From: Comamonadaceae bacterium | Lineage (GTDB): Bacteria > Pseudomonadota > Gammaproteobacteria > Burkholderiales > Burkholderiaceae | NCBI GenBank assembly: GCA_947505995.1 | Contig: CANNNB010000097.1 | Location: forward strand, 1 to 8,383 | DNA: 8,383 nt | Direction of reading: 5' to 3' | Shown: one piece after another, positions 1 through 6,062 of the stretch | Position numbering within the stretch: the first letter of the stretch is position 1 | Layout of the letters: every line of letters begins with the position of its first letter | Translations under genes and position numbers: made by a program | Notes under the pieces: generated by a model | What the model was told of the DNA's origin: nothing | The model's input: the letters and a program-made list of their open reading frames with translations, nothing else | The model's database searches: none

Positions 1-1263
1 GACTTGGCCGAAAAGCTTAAAGATCCAGCAGCCGCACTTGCTGTTGATAAAGCTACAGCAACCACCAAAGTGGCCGACTTGAAAGCAGCCAACGCGCCTG
101 CTGCTGAATTGGCTGCTGCCGAAAAAGCATTAAGCAGCTTGCCAATCGATGCTGCTGCGGCCAAAGCCGCCTGGAGCAAAGCCAAAGCGGCAGCTGATGT
201 CAAGGCTTTACCTTTGAATGGCATGCCACCTCATGCACAGCAATTTAAAGGCGACCCGAATGGTGATGCAGCTGCTCAAAAAACTTACGATACTTCCCGT
301 CGTAACTTTTTAGCGCTGATCTTTTGCCTGATGGTGGGAACCGCTGCGTTGCCGCACATTCTCATGCGCTACTACACGGTACCGAGTGTGAAAGAAGCGC
401 GGGACTCAGTCACTTGGTCTCTGTTCTTCATCTTCTTGCTCTACTTCACTGCGCCGGCACTGGCAGTGCTGGTTAAATTTGAGGTGTTCACGGTACTGAT
501 TGGAACGCCAATTGACCAGCTACCCTCTTGGGTTGCTGCTTGGAATAAGGTCGATCCAACCTTATTGTCAATTGTTGACATCAACAAAGACGGACTTCTG
601 CAGTTGAACGAAATGTCCATTGGTGGCGATATTGTCGTGCTGGCAACACCAGAGATTGGTGGACTGCCCTACGTGATCTCTGGCCTGGTGGCTGCGGGTG
701 GACTGGCTGCGGCGCTTTCAACTGCCGACGGCCTGCTGCTCACAATTGCCAATGCCTTGAGCCATGACCTGTACTACAAGATGATCGATCCGAACGCTTC
801 AACCGAGCGCCGCGTGACTATTTCCAAGGCTTTATTGCTGGTGGTAGCGTTAGCGGCAGCGACAGTAGCAGCGCAGAAACCGGCCGACATCTTGTTCCTG
901 GTTTCTGCTGCCTTCTCATTTGCCGCGGCCGCGTTCTTCCCGGCACTTGTGCTGGGAATTTTCTGGAAACGAGCGACCGGTATTGCTGCATCGCTGGGGA
1001 TGGTGGCGGGGCTGGGTACCACGGTCTACTACATGGTCATGAACCAGCCTTGGCTGCGCGGGATTTTTGGCATCACCAGCCCTGTCGACCTGTGGTACGG
1101 CATCCTGCCCATCTCAGCAGGCGTGTTTGGCGTACCAGTGGGCATTGCAGTGATCATCTTGGTCAGTCTGATCACGCCGGAGCCTAGCAAGAAAATTCAG
1201 GATTTGGTAGACCATGTGCGTTACCCCAACCTGTTGGGTGATAACGGCAACAGAGCGACTTGA
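1..1263 (+). CDS. Sodium:solute symporter (SSS family, acetate-symporter-like), 3' part
   Basis: C-terminal part of an inner-membrane sodium:substrate symporter. The frame is open from base 1, so the true start lies left of the window; the TTG at base 4 is only the first start-like codon. The first ~85 residues are an Ala/Lys-rich soluble helical segment. Hydrophobic segments follow at roughly residues 102-120, 138-160, 222-250, 272-290, 293-318, 326-346 and 365-392. The stretches ALPHILMRYYTVPS and AAGGLAAALSTADGLLLTIA are typical of ActP-like and VC_2705-type members. A 12-residue EF-hand-like loop sits between two membrane segments at bases 577-612. The substrate is probably a short organic acid such as acetate, by family only. 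It is a separate transcription unit: a strong terminator follows the stop. GC-rich, unlike the genes after it. Confidence 0.9.
   Translation, partial: DLAEKLKDPAAALAVDKATATTKVADLKAANAPAAELAAAEKALSSLPIDAAAAKAAWSKAKAAADVKALPLNGMPPHAQQFKGDPNGDAAAQKTYDTSRRNFLALIFCLMVGTAALPHILMRYYTVPSVKEARDSVTWSLFFIFLLYFTAPALAVLVKFEVFTVLIGTPIDQLPSWVAAWNKVDPTLLSIVDINKDGLLQLNEMSIGGDIVVLATPEIGGLPYVISGLVAAGGLAAALSTADGLLLTIANALSHDLYYKMIDPNASTERRVTISKALLLVVALAAATVAAQKPADILFLVSAAFSFAAAAFFPALVLGIFWKRATGIAASLGMVAGLGTTVYYMVMNQPWLRGIFGITSPVDLWYGILPISAGVFGVPVGIAVIILVSLITPEPSKKIQDLVDHVRYPNLLGDNGNRAT
577..612 (+). other. EF-hand-like calcium-binding loop within the symporter
   Basis: The encoded loop reads DINKDGLLQLNE. It has Asp at positions 1 and 5, Asn at 3, Gly at 6, a hydrophobic residue at 8 and Glu at 12, which is the canonical EF-hand loop pattern. 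It lies in a soluble loop between the membrane segment near residues 138-160 and the one near 222. Only one loop is visible, and no paired second EF-hand was found. Calcium binding is inferred from the pattern. Confidence 0.55.
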
Positions 1264-1307
1264 TGAATGCTACTGATTTGATCTGACAAAACTGAGATCA
1301 ATCTCCG

Positions 1308-1340
1308 ATGCCATGCAACTTAGGTTGCATGGCATTTTTT
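1308..1340 (+). terminator. Intrinsic terminator of the symporter gene
   Basis: Perfect 12-bp stem (ATGCCATGCAAC / GTTGCATGGCAT) with a TTAG loop, followed by a run of T, 45 bases after the symporter stop. It closes the GC-rich left transcription unit and makes read-through into the AT-rich block unlikely. Confidence 0.93.
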
Positions 1341-1370
1341 GATTGAACTAGTTGCCAGGTCACTTGATGC

Positions 1371-1400
1371 TTGATGAACAAAGTAATTTAAAAATACTAT
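1371..1400 (+). promoter_or_regulatory. Possible sigma-70 promoter upstream of the small ORF
   Basis: TTGATG (1371-1376) and TACTAT (1395-1400) are 18 bases apart, each matching four of six consensus positions, in an AT-rich stretch just after the symporter terminator. It would start transcription about 15-20 bases before the ATG at 1424. Position supports it more than sequence does; nearby AT-rich hexamers could serve instead. Confidence 0.3.
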
Positions 1401-1423
1401 TCGTTTTTTAACTAAAGGAGACT

Positions 1424-1480
1424 ATGAATATACACACAGTTTTTAGTAGATGGCACTGCCTTCCTGGAGGCCAAGATTAA
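1424..1480 (+). CDS. Candidate 18-residue small protein or leader peptide
   Basis: A short open frame encodes MNIHTVFSRWHCLPGGQD. Its start is unusually well marked: AAGGAG ends three bases before the ATG, a better ribosome site than any of the next three genes has. An intrinsic terminator lies 33 bases after its stop, and a possible promoter lies just upstream, so the unit could be a short mRNA of about 120-130 bases. I do not recognise the peptide. It could be a leader peptide controlling read-through into the gene at 1568, a free small protein, the remnant of a larger gene, or chance. There is no membrane segment or signal peptide. Confidence 0.3.
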   Translation: MNIHTVFSRWHCLPGGQD

Positions 1481-1512
1481 TTTCTAGGCGTTCTTGCAAC
1501 TGTAGCGACCAT

Positions 1513-1535
1513 GTTGGTGGAAACACCAACTTTTT
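1513..1535 (+). terminator. Intrinsic terminator or attenuator upstream of the NTF2-like gene
   Basis: Perfect 7-bp stem GTTGGTG / CACCAAC with a GAAA tetraloop followed by five T. It lies after the 18-codon ORF and only 32 bases before the ATG at 1568. It either ends a short transcript or acts as an attenuator for the genes downstream. A small competing stem (ACCA / TGGT, 1508-1518) overlaps its 5' arm but is weak. Confidence 0.8.
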
Positions 1536-1567
1536 ATCATCTCGAAGCCACTGGAATCTAAACCTAT

Positions 1568-1945
1568 ATGACTACCTCAGCACACCAACAAATTGTTATT
1601 GACATGTTCAAGACCCTAGATCGCCTTGAAGCAGAACCGTTTTTCGAGTTTTTTTCGCACGATGTAACCATCGTAGACGAACTCGGCAAAAAGTGGATCC
1701 GTGGAAAAGTGGCGGCAGTTGAAGCATGGACTCCAATCATGGGCGCCATGCAATCATGCTCATCAGCTCTTTCTGAAATTCACGTCGACATAGCTGGCGA
1801 CATTGCAATTGTCACCTGTATGCTCGATCAAACATATGTGTTCGATGGACAATCAACCACCATCACTGCTCCTACCACGTGTCTCATACGCAAGGACAAT
1901 GGCGCAATGAAAATCACTCTTGTGCATACCATTCCATTTTCATAA
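1568..1945 (+). CDS. NTF2-like / SnoaL-like (DUF4440-type) small protein
   Basis: A 125-residue protein with the features of the cystatin-like NTF2 fold. There is an N-terminal helix with a hydrophobic face, then FFEFFSHDVTIVDELGKKW followed by a basic RGK turn, an amphipathic helix, and a strongly alternating beta C-terminal half ending in a HTIPF strand. The length is normal for single-domain members. No signal peptide is present, so it is probably cytoplasmic. Family members include polyketide cyclases, steroid isomerases and many proteins without known activity, so no reaction can be assigned. The ATG has only a weak GGAA ribosome site 11 bases upstream. An intrinsic terminator ends 32 bases before the start, so expression depends on read-through or on a promoter squeezed into 1536-1567. 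Confidence 0.75.
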   Translation: MTTSAHQQIVIDMFKTLDRLEAEPFFEFFSHDVTIVDELGKKWIRGKVAAVEAWTPIMGAMQSCSSALSEIHVDIAGDIAIVTCMLDQTYVFDGQSTTITAPTTCLIRKDNGAMKITLVHTIPFS

Positions 1946-2023
1946 TGAAGCAATACAAAAAAACAAGTAGGAGATTTTATATTTGAATTTTACAAGAAAA
2001 ACATTTTTTAGTAATATTCAAAT

Positions 2024-2479
2024 ATGTTCAAAAAAGTTCAACTCTTCCTTTTTCTCTCCATCCTAATACTTAGTGGTTGTGGTGGCTCTGAGCCTGAAAA
2101 CTTAGCATCCAAATACGCTTTAGCTGCTACTGCAACCCCTTACATCAATGCGATGCCTTCTGTATTAAATCCCATACCACCCGCACCTTGCACTTCTCTC
2201 ATCGTTCCCTTTGAAGTAACTTCAAAAACACTGCCACTGCCAAATGGGTTTACGCCTAAATCTGTTTCAATCCTAAAAAATGGGTCCATGATTTGGACGC
2301 AAGCAGTTGTCACTGCAGAAACTAGTTTAATAAGCAACCAAACGATACAAGGTATTGCGAGAGGCTGTTCTCCAAACAGCATTTCAGTAGGGGACACACT
2401 TGAATTGCGTATTCTTGTAGCCGCAGAAAACTCTGAAACTGAGATTCCGACATCAGCCAAGCTCTCAGTTGTTTACTGA
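2024..2479 (+). CDS. Outer-membrane-type lipoprotein of unknown function
   Basis: A 151-residue protein with a clear lipoprotein signal. MFKK and a hydrophobic stretch lead to the lipobox LSGC, with the lipidated cysteine at residue 19. The residue after it is Gly, not Asp, so sorting to the outer membrane is expected. The mature part is Pro/Thr/Ser-rich near the N-terminus and then beta-rich. It has two further cysteines (about residues 56 and 115) that could form a disulfide in the periplasm. I do not recognise a family. A stop codon 10-12 bases upstream in frame fixes the ATG at 2024. No Shine-Dalgarno stands in front of it; the only good one (AGGAG, 1969-1973) serves an out-of-frame TTG at 1983. 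It lies 78 bases after the NTF2-like gene, with no terminator between. Confidence 0.75.
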   Translation: MFKKVQLFLFLSILILSGCGGSEPENLASKYALAATATPYINAMPSVLNPIPPAPCTSLIVPFEVTSKTLPLPNGFTPKSVSILKNGSMIWTQAVVTAETSLISNQTIQGIARGCSPNSISVGDTLELRILVAAENSETEIPTSAKLSVVY

Positions 2480-2554
2480 CTTATGTTAAACAAAGCGCTC
2501 CTCACATTCTTAAAGACATCAAACACAAATTTAAATACGAGCTAATTACACCTC

Positions 2555-3403
2555 ATGAAAATTAGACAATGGATTTATTTGTTAATTTCGTTTCCACTCT
2601 TGAGCTTTGCGCAAGTGCCAGAAGTAGTTGTCATTCCAAGTGCAGATGGAACTTTGATCAAGGCTCATTTATTGCACCCAGCAGGGATGGCTGTTAACCA
2701 ACCCCGACCTGTCGTAGTCGCCCTTCATGGATGTGGCGGACTTTATTCAACAACTGGCATCAATCTAGGCAAATTAAATCCCAGACATTCTGGTATGGCT
2801 CAATTGATTCAAGCGAATGGATATTCAATTGTTTTCCCAGATAGTTTCACAGCCAGAGGAGAGACAAGTTTGTGCTCTCAGAAATTTAATTTACGTAAAA
2901 TTAATCAATCTCACAGGTCTGATGACGTAGATGGTGTTTTGCTTTGGCTTTCTTCACAAAGTTGGGCAGAACCCACAAAGATCGCTTTACTTGGTTGGTC
3001 ACATGGCGGCAGTACGGTCTTACGGAGTACGGATACAAACCGACAAGAAGTTGCATTGAGAAAAATTCAACCCAGCGTTGCAATTGCTTTTTATCCTGGC
3101 TGTTCTGACTCATTGAAGTACAACTACCGACCCCATGTTCCATTGATCATGATGTTGGCAGAACTCGATGACTGGACGCCTCCAGAACCGTGCATTCAGT
3201 TAGCTAAAAAAACCGGTGCAGATTTTTACGTTTATCCTGACAGCTATCACAACTTTGACAACCCAGTCGGAAATGTAAGACTTCGAACAGATGTGCCAAA
3301 CGGTGTGAATCCAGGAAAAGGTGTCCATGTTGGACGCAATACTCAAACAGGTCCTCAAGCATGGGCGCAATTACTGACGACACTGCGAACCAGATGGCAA
3401 TAA
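2555..3403 (+). CDS. Secreted dienelactone-hydrolase-family serine hydrolase
   Basis: A 282-residue exported alpha/beta-hydrolase. The Sec signal peptide is residues 1-19, with cleavage probable at SFA|Q. HGCGG (58-62) supplies the oxyanion hole, and the nucleophile elbow is GWSHGG with Ser149. The likely acid is Asp205 or Asp206 (ELDDWTPP), and the catalytic His is His232 in SYHNFDNP. Classical dienelactone hydrolase uses a Cys nucleophile; this protein has Ser, so esterase, lactonase or peptidase-like action is as likely as dienelactone cleavage. Cys residues at 107, 183 and 213 fit a periplasmic, disulfide-bearing enzyme. The gene is 75 bases after the lipoprotein gene and has a weak ribosome site. 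It is a distant fold relative of the hydrolase at 4045 but is not closely similar to it. Confidence 0.85.
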   Translation: MKIRQWIYLLISFPLLSFAQVPEVVVIPSADGTLIKAHLLHPAGMAVNQPRPVVVALHGCGGLYSTTGINLGKLNPRHSGMAQLIQANGYSIVFPDSFTARGETSLCSQKFNLRKINQSHRSDDVDGVLLWLSSQSWAEPTKIALLGWSHGGSTVLRSTDTNRQEVALRKIQPSVAIAFYPGCSDSLKYNYRPHVPLIMMLAELDDWTPPEPCIQLAKKTGADFYVYPDSYHNFDNPVGNVRLRTDVPNGVNPGKGVHVGRNTQTGPQAWAQLLTTLRTRWQ

Positions 3404-3424
3404 ACCCAGTACATAGGTTTTGAC

Positions 3425-3445
3425 GATGCTTTCTGACCTTTCACA
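3425..3445 (+). repeat. Imperfect direct repeat, copy left of the VOC gene
   Basis: GATGcTTTCTGaccTTTCACA resembles the copy at 3938-3957: 17 bases match, with one gap and a block of three mismatches. The two copies lie on either side of the VOC gene, 513 bases apart. Low complexity makes chance possible. Confidence 0.3.
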
Positions 3446-3495
3446 TTTCCAATACTCCAAACGTTATTCAGCAGTTTCAGCAACAAAAGCATTAT

Positions 3496-3516
3496 TCGAT
3501 ATATTTAAAATATCGA
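3496..3516 (+). promoter_or_regulatory. Inverted repeat upstream of the VOC gene (possible operator)
   Basis: Perfect 7-bp arms TCGATAT and ATATCGA around the 7-base spacer ATTTAAA, placed 18 bases before the TTG start at 3535. The centre is AT-only and could overlap a -10 region. The shape fits a binding site for a dimeric regulator, although a regulator gene is not in the window. It has no T-run after it, so it is not a terminator. Confidence 0.4.
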
Positions 3517-3524
3517 CTATTTAA

Positions 3525-3529
3525 GGGAG
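3525..3529 (+). promoter_or_regulatory. Ribosome binding site that sets the TTG start at 3535
   Basis: GGGAG with a 5-base spacer to TTG at 3535. It is among the best ribosome sites in the AT-rich block. No in-frame ATG lies nearby upstream and the next Met is far inside the conserved domain, so TTG is the start. Confidence 0.7.
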
Positions 3530-3534
3530 CCAAC

Positions 3535-3900
3535 TTGCCCAACCTGCGCATTACTGAAATCAAAGCTTTTGTTCCATCTAAGAACTTTGAACTGAGCAAA
3601 CAGTTCTACCAAGACCTAGGCTTTACGATGGATTCTGACGACGATGGTATCGCCTACTTCCATTTTGAAAACGTTAGCTTCCTGCTTCAGGACTATTGCG
3701 TTGATACCCTTGCGGAAAACTTCATGATGCACATCCTAGTGGAAGATGTTGACGCATGGTGGGAGCAAGTTCGCACTAGCGGTGTGGTAGAAAAGTATGG
3801 TGTCCGAATTACACCCCTTGAACTTCAAGCTTGGCAAATGCGTGATTTCTGTCTTTTCGATCCATCTGGCGTTTTATGGCGTATTGGTCAAAACGTCTAA
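3535..3900 (+). CDS. VOC-family (glyoxalase / bleomycin-resistance fold) protein
   Basis: A 121-residue cytoplasmic protein with one vicinal-oxygen-chelate domain over its whole length. The N-terminal beta-alpha-beta unit ends in SKQFYQDLGFTM (21-32). An acidic turn DSDDDG (33-38) and the strand SFLLQD (48-53) follow. The second unit begins at MMHILVEDVDAWW (64-76) and ends in FDPSGVLWRI (108-117). Length and motifs match the bleomycin-resistance-like branch, whose members dimerise and mostly bind ligands. The usual metal-binding His/Glu set of glyoxalase I is not obvious, so drug binding or sequestration is as plausible as catalysis. It sits alone between gaps of 131 and 144 bases, with an inverted repeat just upstream and an imperfect direct repeat on both sides, so it may be separately regulated or a separately acquired unit. 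Confidence 0.85.
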   Translation: MPNLRITEIKAFVPSKNFELSKQFYQDLGFTMDSDDDGIAYFHFENVSFLLQDYCVDTLAENFMMHILVEDVDAWWEQVRTSGVVEKYGVRITPLELQAWQMRDFCLFDPSGVLWRIGQNV

Positions 3901-3937
3901 TGGCGTTCATAGAGAAATTCCCTGATATTCTTTACAT

Positions 3938-3957
3938 GATGTTTCTGCGGTTTCACA
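3938..3957 (+). repeat. Imperfect direct repeat, copy right of the VOC gene
   Basis: GATGTTTCTGcggTTTCACA is the partner of the copy at 3425-3445. It begins 37 bases after the VOC stop. The gap 3901-4044 holds no other clear signal: it becomes very AT-rich towards 4045, and a weak bulged hairpin without a T-run lies around 3950-3967. Confidence 0.3.
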
Positions 3958-4044
3958 GCTTGTAAACTACTCGATGCTTCCAAACCTTCCTTGTTACACC
4001 ACGATTGAACTTGATTTTATTAAATTAATTTTGTAAAGATTTGT

Positions 4045-4908
4045 ATGAAAAATTTAATTTTTTGTTGCTCAATTTTGCTTTCCGTTTTATCTGTATCGGC
4101 TCAATCATTGGTTAAAGTAGATTATTCGATAGACAAAGGCGCTACGATAAAGCAGCTTGATGCGGTCTTAAGATCTCCCGAAGGTGAACCTAACAGGCAA
4201 GGGCTACTCATCCTTCACCATGGCGGAGGTTTTAGCTTTAACACTACCCAACAATATGGTGAATATTTTGCAAAGCAAGGATTTGTAACTTTAGAACTAA
4301 AGATGTTTAATGGATCTACAGACAGTCATGATCCCACAACACTTCATGCTTATGTCATGGGGGGACTTAAACACCTTGCTAAGTTACCTGGGGTGGATCC
4401 GAAAAAAATTTCGGCAATGGGCATGTCGCTAGGCGCATTTTTAACCGTAGATTCTGCAAGCACTTGGTTCTATGACCAATATCAAGCAGGAGACTTGAGA
4501 TTTCATAAACTTGCAGCACTTTATCCAGTGTGTTGGTTGATGACTGAAGCTGCCAAGGGTCAGCCACAAGGGATTCGCCCATTCACAGGACTGCCTTCTT
4601 CTTTCCTTCAAAGATGGGAAGGAATCCCATTGTTGATTTTAGCGGCTGGCAAAGATAGTTACGATAGTCAGGATTCAACTGCTTGCGGAAACTTTGTTCA
4701 AAATATTAACGACCCAAAGCAAGCACAAGTAACGAAAGTTGAAGTTTTTGAAAACACGACTCACGGATGGGACCACGGAAAAAATTATAGTTTTCCAGTT
4801 CGAGGAGGATGTACCGGTAGAACCAACTGCACTAACTTTACTATTTATAGTCCAACTGCAGTTGATAAAGGCAAACAGTCTGTTTTGTCTTTTTTAAATA
4901 CTCCGTGA
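4045..4908 (+). CDS. Secreted alpha/beta-hydrolase, dienelactone-hydrolase-like
   Basis: A 287-residue exported hydrolase. The signal peptide is residues 1-19, with probable cleavage at VSA|Q. HHGGGF (58-63) is the oxyanion loop and GMSLG holds nucleophile Ser128. Asp204 or Asp207 (AGKDSYDS) is the likely acid and His240 in TTHGWD the catalytic His. The THGWD ending is common in the dienelactone-hydrolase family, but Ser replaces its Cys. A Cys-containing C-terminal loop (RGGCTGRTNC) suggests a disulfide in the periplasm. The start has no clear Shine-Dalgarno and follows a stretch with only 10 G/C in 60 bases (4021-4080). It is 49 bases before the amidohydrolase with no terminator between, so the two are probably co-transcribed. 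The substrate is unknown. Confidence 0.82.
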   Translation: MKNLIFCCSILLSVLSVSAQSLVKVDYSIDKGATIKQLDAVLRSPEGEPNRQGLLILHHGGGFSFNTTQQYGEYFAKQGFVTLELKMFNGSTDSHDPTTLHAYVMGGLKHLAKLPGVDPKKISAMGMSLGAFLTVDSASTWFYDQYQAGDLRFHKLAALYPVCWLMTEAAKGQPQGIRPFTGLPSSFLQRWEGIPLLILAAGKDSYDSQDSTACGNFVQNINDPKQAQVTKVEVFENTTHGWDHGKNYSFPVRGGCTGRTNCTNFTIYSPTAVDKGKQSVLSFLNTP

Positions 4909-4913
4909 AATTT

Positions 4914-4945
4914 AAGTAAATCCAAAACGGTAAATCCATTTACTT
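4914..4945 (+). repeat. Overlapping inverted and direct repeats upstream of the amidohydrolase gene
   Basis: The 49-base gap contains AAGTAAAT (4914-4921) and its reverse complement ATTTACTT (4938-4945). It also contains GTAAATCC twice in direct order (4916-4923 and 4930-4937), 14 bases apart. No T-run follows. It could be a regulator site or a weak RNA hairpin between two co-transcribed genes. Confidence 0.35.
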
Positions 4946-4957
4946 GAAGCAATCGCC

Positions 4958-5914
4958 ATGAAAAAACTCTTTTTAAGCTTGAGCAGCTTGGCATTAACTT
5001 CCTTGTCATTTGCACAACCCGCCATGTGGGGTACGCCAGTAGCTCCGCGGCCTGAAAGTGAAGCGTTGGCTCAGTCTGTGCCCATAGCCGATGTGCATAT
5101 GCATTTCAACGTAAAGGGGCAACAAACGGCTGAACAGAAGCTGCAACGCATGCAGACAAGCAATATTCGATGGGGTGGCGGTGTTGGTGATTACACCGGT
5201 GAGATGCAAGCGGCCTTAGGTGATAGGTATATTCCCGCTATTGGACAGACTGAATTCACAAAAGTGTTGATGTCAAGCGGTGAAAAAGGTCTACAGAACT
5301 TAGAGCATCCTGTGTTTGTAGAGTTCTTCAAAGAAGCCGAAGCAATGATGGCATCTGGTAAAGCTCGTGGCTTCGGAGAGATACATATTGACAATAAAAC
5401 TACAACAAATTTCAACGATCCATTTGGTAGGTCAATTCCATTGGATAGCCCTGTGGTTAAGCGAATGTACGAAATTGCCAATGAACACAAGGGCTTTGTT
5501 CAAATTCATTACGACAAAAGCTTTCGCACAGTCGATCAAATCATTACCATGGCACAGCGCTATCCAAAATCTCTAACAATTGTGGCGCACTGTATGCCTA
5601 AAGGAACACCTGATGACATGCGTAAAATTTTTGAAGCAGCGCCTAACGTCGTTTGCGAGATCAGTGGCGCTACTCATATTCATGGCATACCAAGAATCGT
5701 GACACCCAGTGGCATCAACTCTCGCTGGCTGCAAATGATTGAGGATTATCCAGATCGCGTGATGATGGGTACCGATCCATGCTGTGGGTTGATGATGCGC
5801 TACAACGAAATTGTTCAAGTTATGCGCAGTCGTGCATTGGCAGCCATGAAGCCAGAAACGCTTGAGAAGGTCGCATACAAGAATGCATTGCGAGTTTTCG
5901 GTCTACCGAACTAA
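4958..5914 (+). CDS. Secreted amidohydrolase (amidohydrolase-2 type, TIM-barrel metal hydrolase)
   Basis: A 318-residue exported enzyme with a signal peptide at residues 1-19 (SFA|Q). Metal-centre elements appear in the expected order: DVHMHF with His47 and His49, GEIH (140-143), VQIHYD with His184, VAHC with His211, and MGTDP with Asp273. This is the HxH...H...H...D pattern of amidohydrolase-2 proteins, related to aminocarboxymuconate decarboxylase and 2-pyrone-4,6-dicarboxylate lactonase. Either hydrolysis or decarboxylation is possible. The C-terminal helix ending KNALRVFGL is typical, so the gene is complete. The ATG has a modest GAAG ribosome site. It is the last full gene of the + strand run and converges on livF with no intrinsic terminator visible between them. 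Confidence 0.85.
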   Translation: MKKLFLSLSSLALTSLSFAQPAMWGTPVAPRPESEALAQSVPIADVHMHFNVKGQQTAEQKLQRMQTSNIRWGGGVGDYTGEMQAALGDRYIPAIGQTEFTKVLMSSGEKGLQNLEHPVFVEFFKEAEAMMASGKARGFGEIHIDNKTTTNFNDPFGRSIPLDSPVVKRMYEIANEHKGFVQIHYDKSFRTVDQIITMAQRYPKSLTIVAHCMPKGTPDDMRKIFEAAPNVVCEISGATHIHGIPRIVTPSGINSRWLQMIEDYPDRVMMGTDPCCGLMMRYNEIVQVMRSRALAAMKPETLEKVAYKNALRVFGLPN

Positions 5915-5922
5915 GGCAGAGA

Positions 5923-6062
5923 TTGACGACAGAGTTTAAATCCACTGCAGCCCCTCGCATCCTTGTAGACACCAAACTGAAACATGTCTCTCCCGAGCAC
6001 CGCCCTCAAGTAATCCTGCGCGAGATTTTGATTGCATTTGGTTTGCTACTTATCTATTTCCT
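5923..6062 (+). pseudogene. Truncated open fragment with one membrane segment
   Basis: Eight bases after the amidohydrolase stop, a TTG preceded by AAGG (5913-5916, 6-base spacer) opens a frame. It encodes a hydrophilic head of about 30 residues and then a membrane-like stretch ILIAFGLLLIYFLYA. This reads like the N-terminus of a membrane protein coupled to the amidohydrolase gene. The frame stays open to 6480, but from 6063 it runs antisense to livF and no longer looks like a protein. I therefore call only the first part and treat it as the start of a gene whose remainder is lost. Which family it came from cannot be said. Chance openness is the alternative. Confidence 0.35.

Noticed and set aside
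774..1022. Minus-strand frame opposite the symporter
   Set aside because: It lies wholly antisense to well-conserved membrane segments and shows no domain or ribosome site.
1450..1620. Longer frame starting at ATG 1450 and running into the NTF2-like gene
   Set aside because: It has no ribosome site, crosses the terminator hairpin and ends out of frame inside the gene at 1568. The translation is Arg/Ser/Asn-rich without a pattern.
3950..3967. Hairpin as terminator of the VOC gene
   Set aside because: The stem is short and bulged (GTTT-C-ACA / TGT-AAAC) and no T-run follows.
1946..4044. Integron gene cassettes, because the genes are small, unidirectional and include VOC and NTF2-like types
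   Set aside because: No attC pair was found. GTTAAAC (near 2487) and GTCTAAT at the VOC stop resemble core sites but have no complementary partner 60-130 bases away, and no integrase is present.
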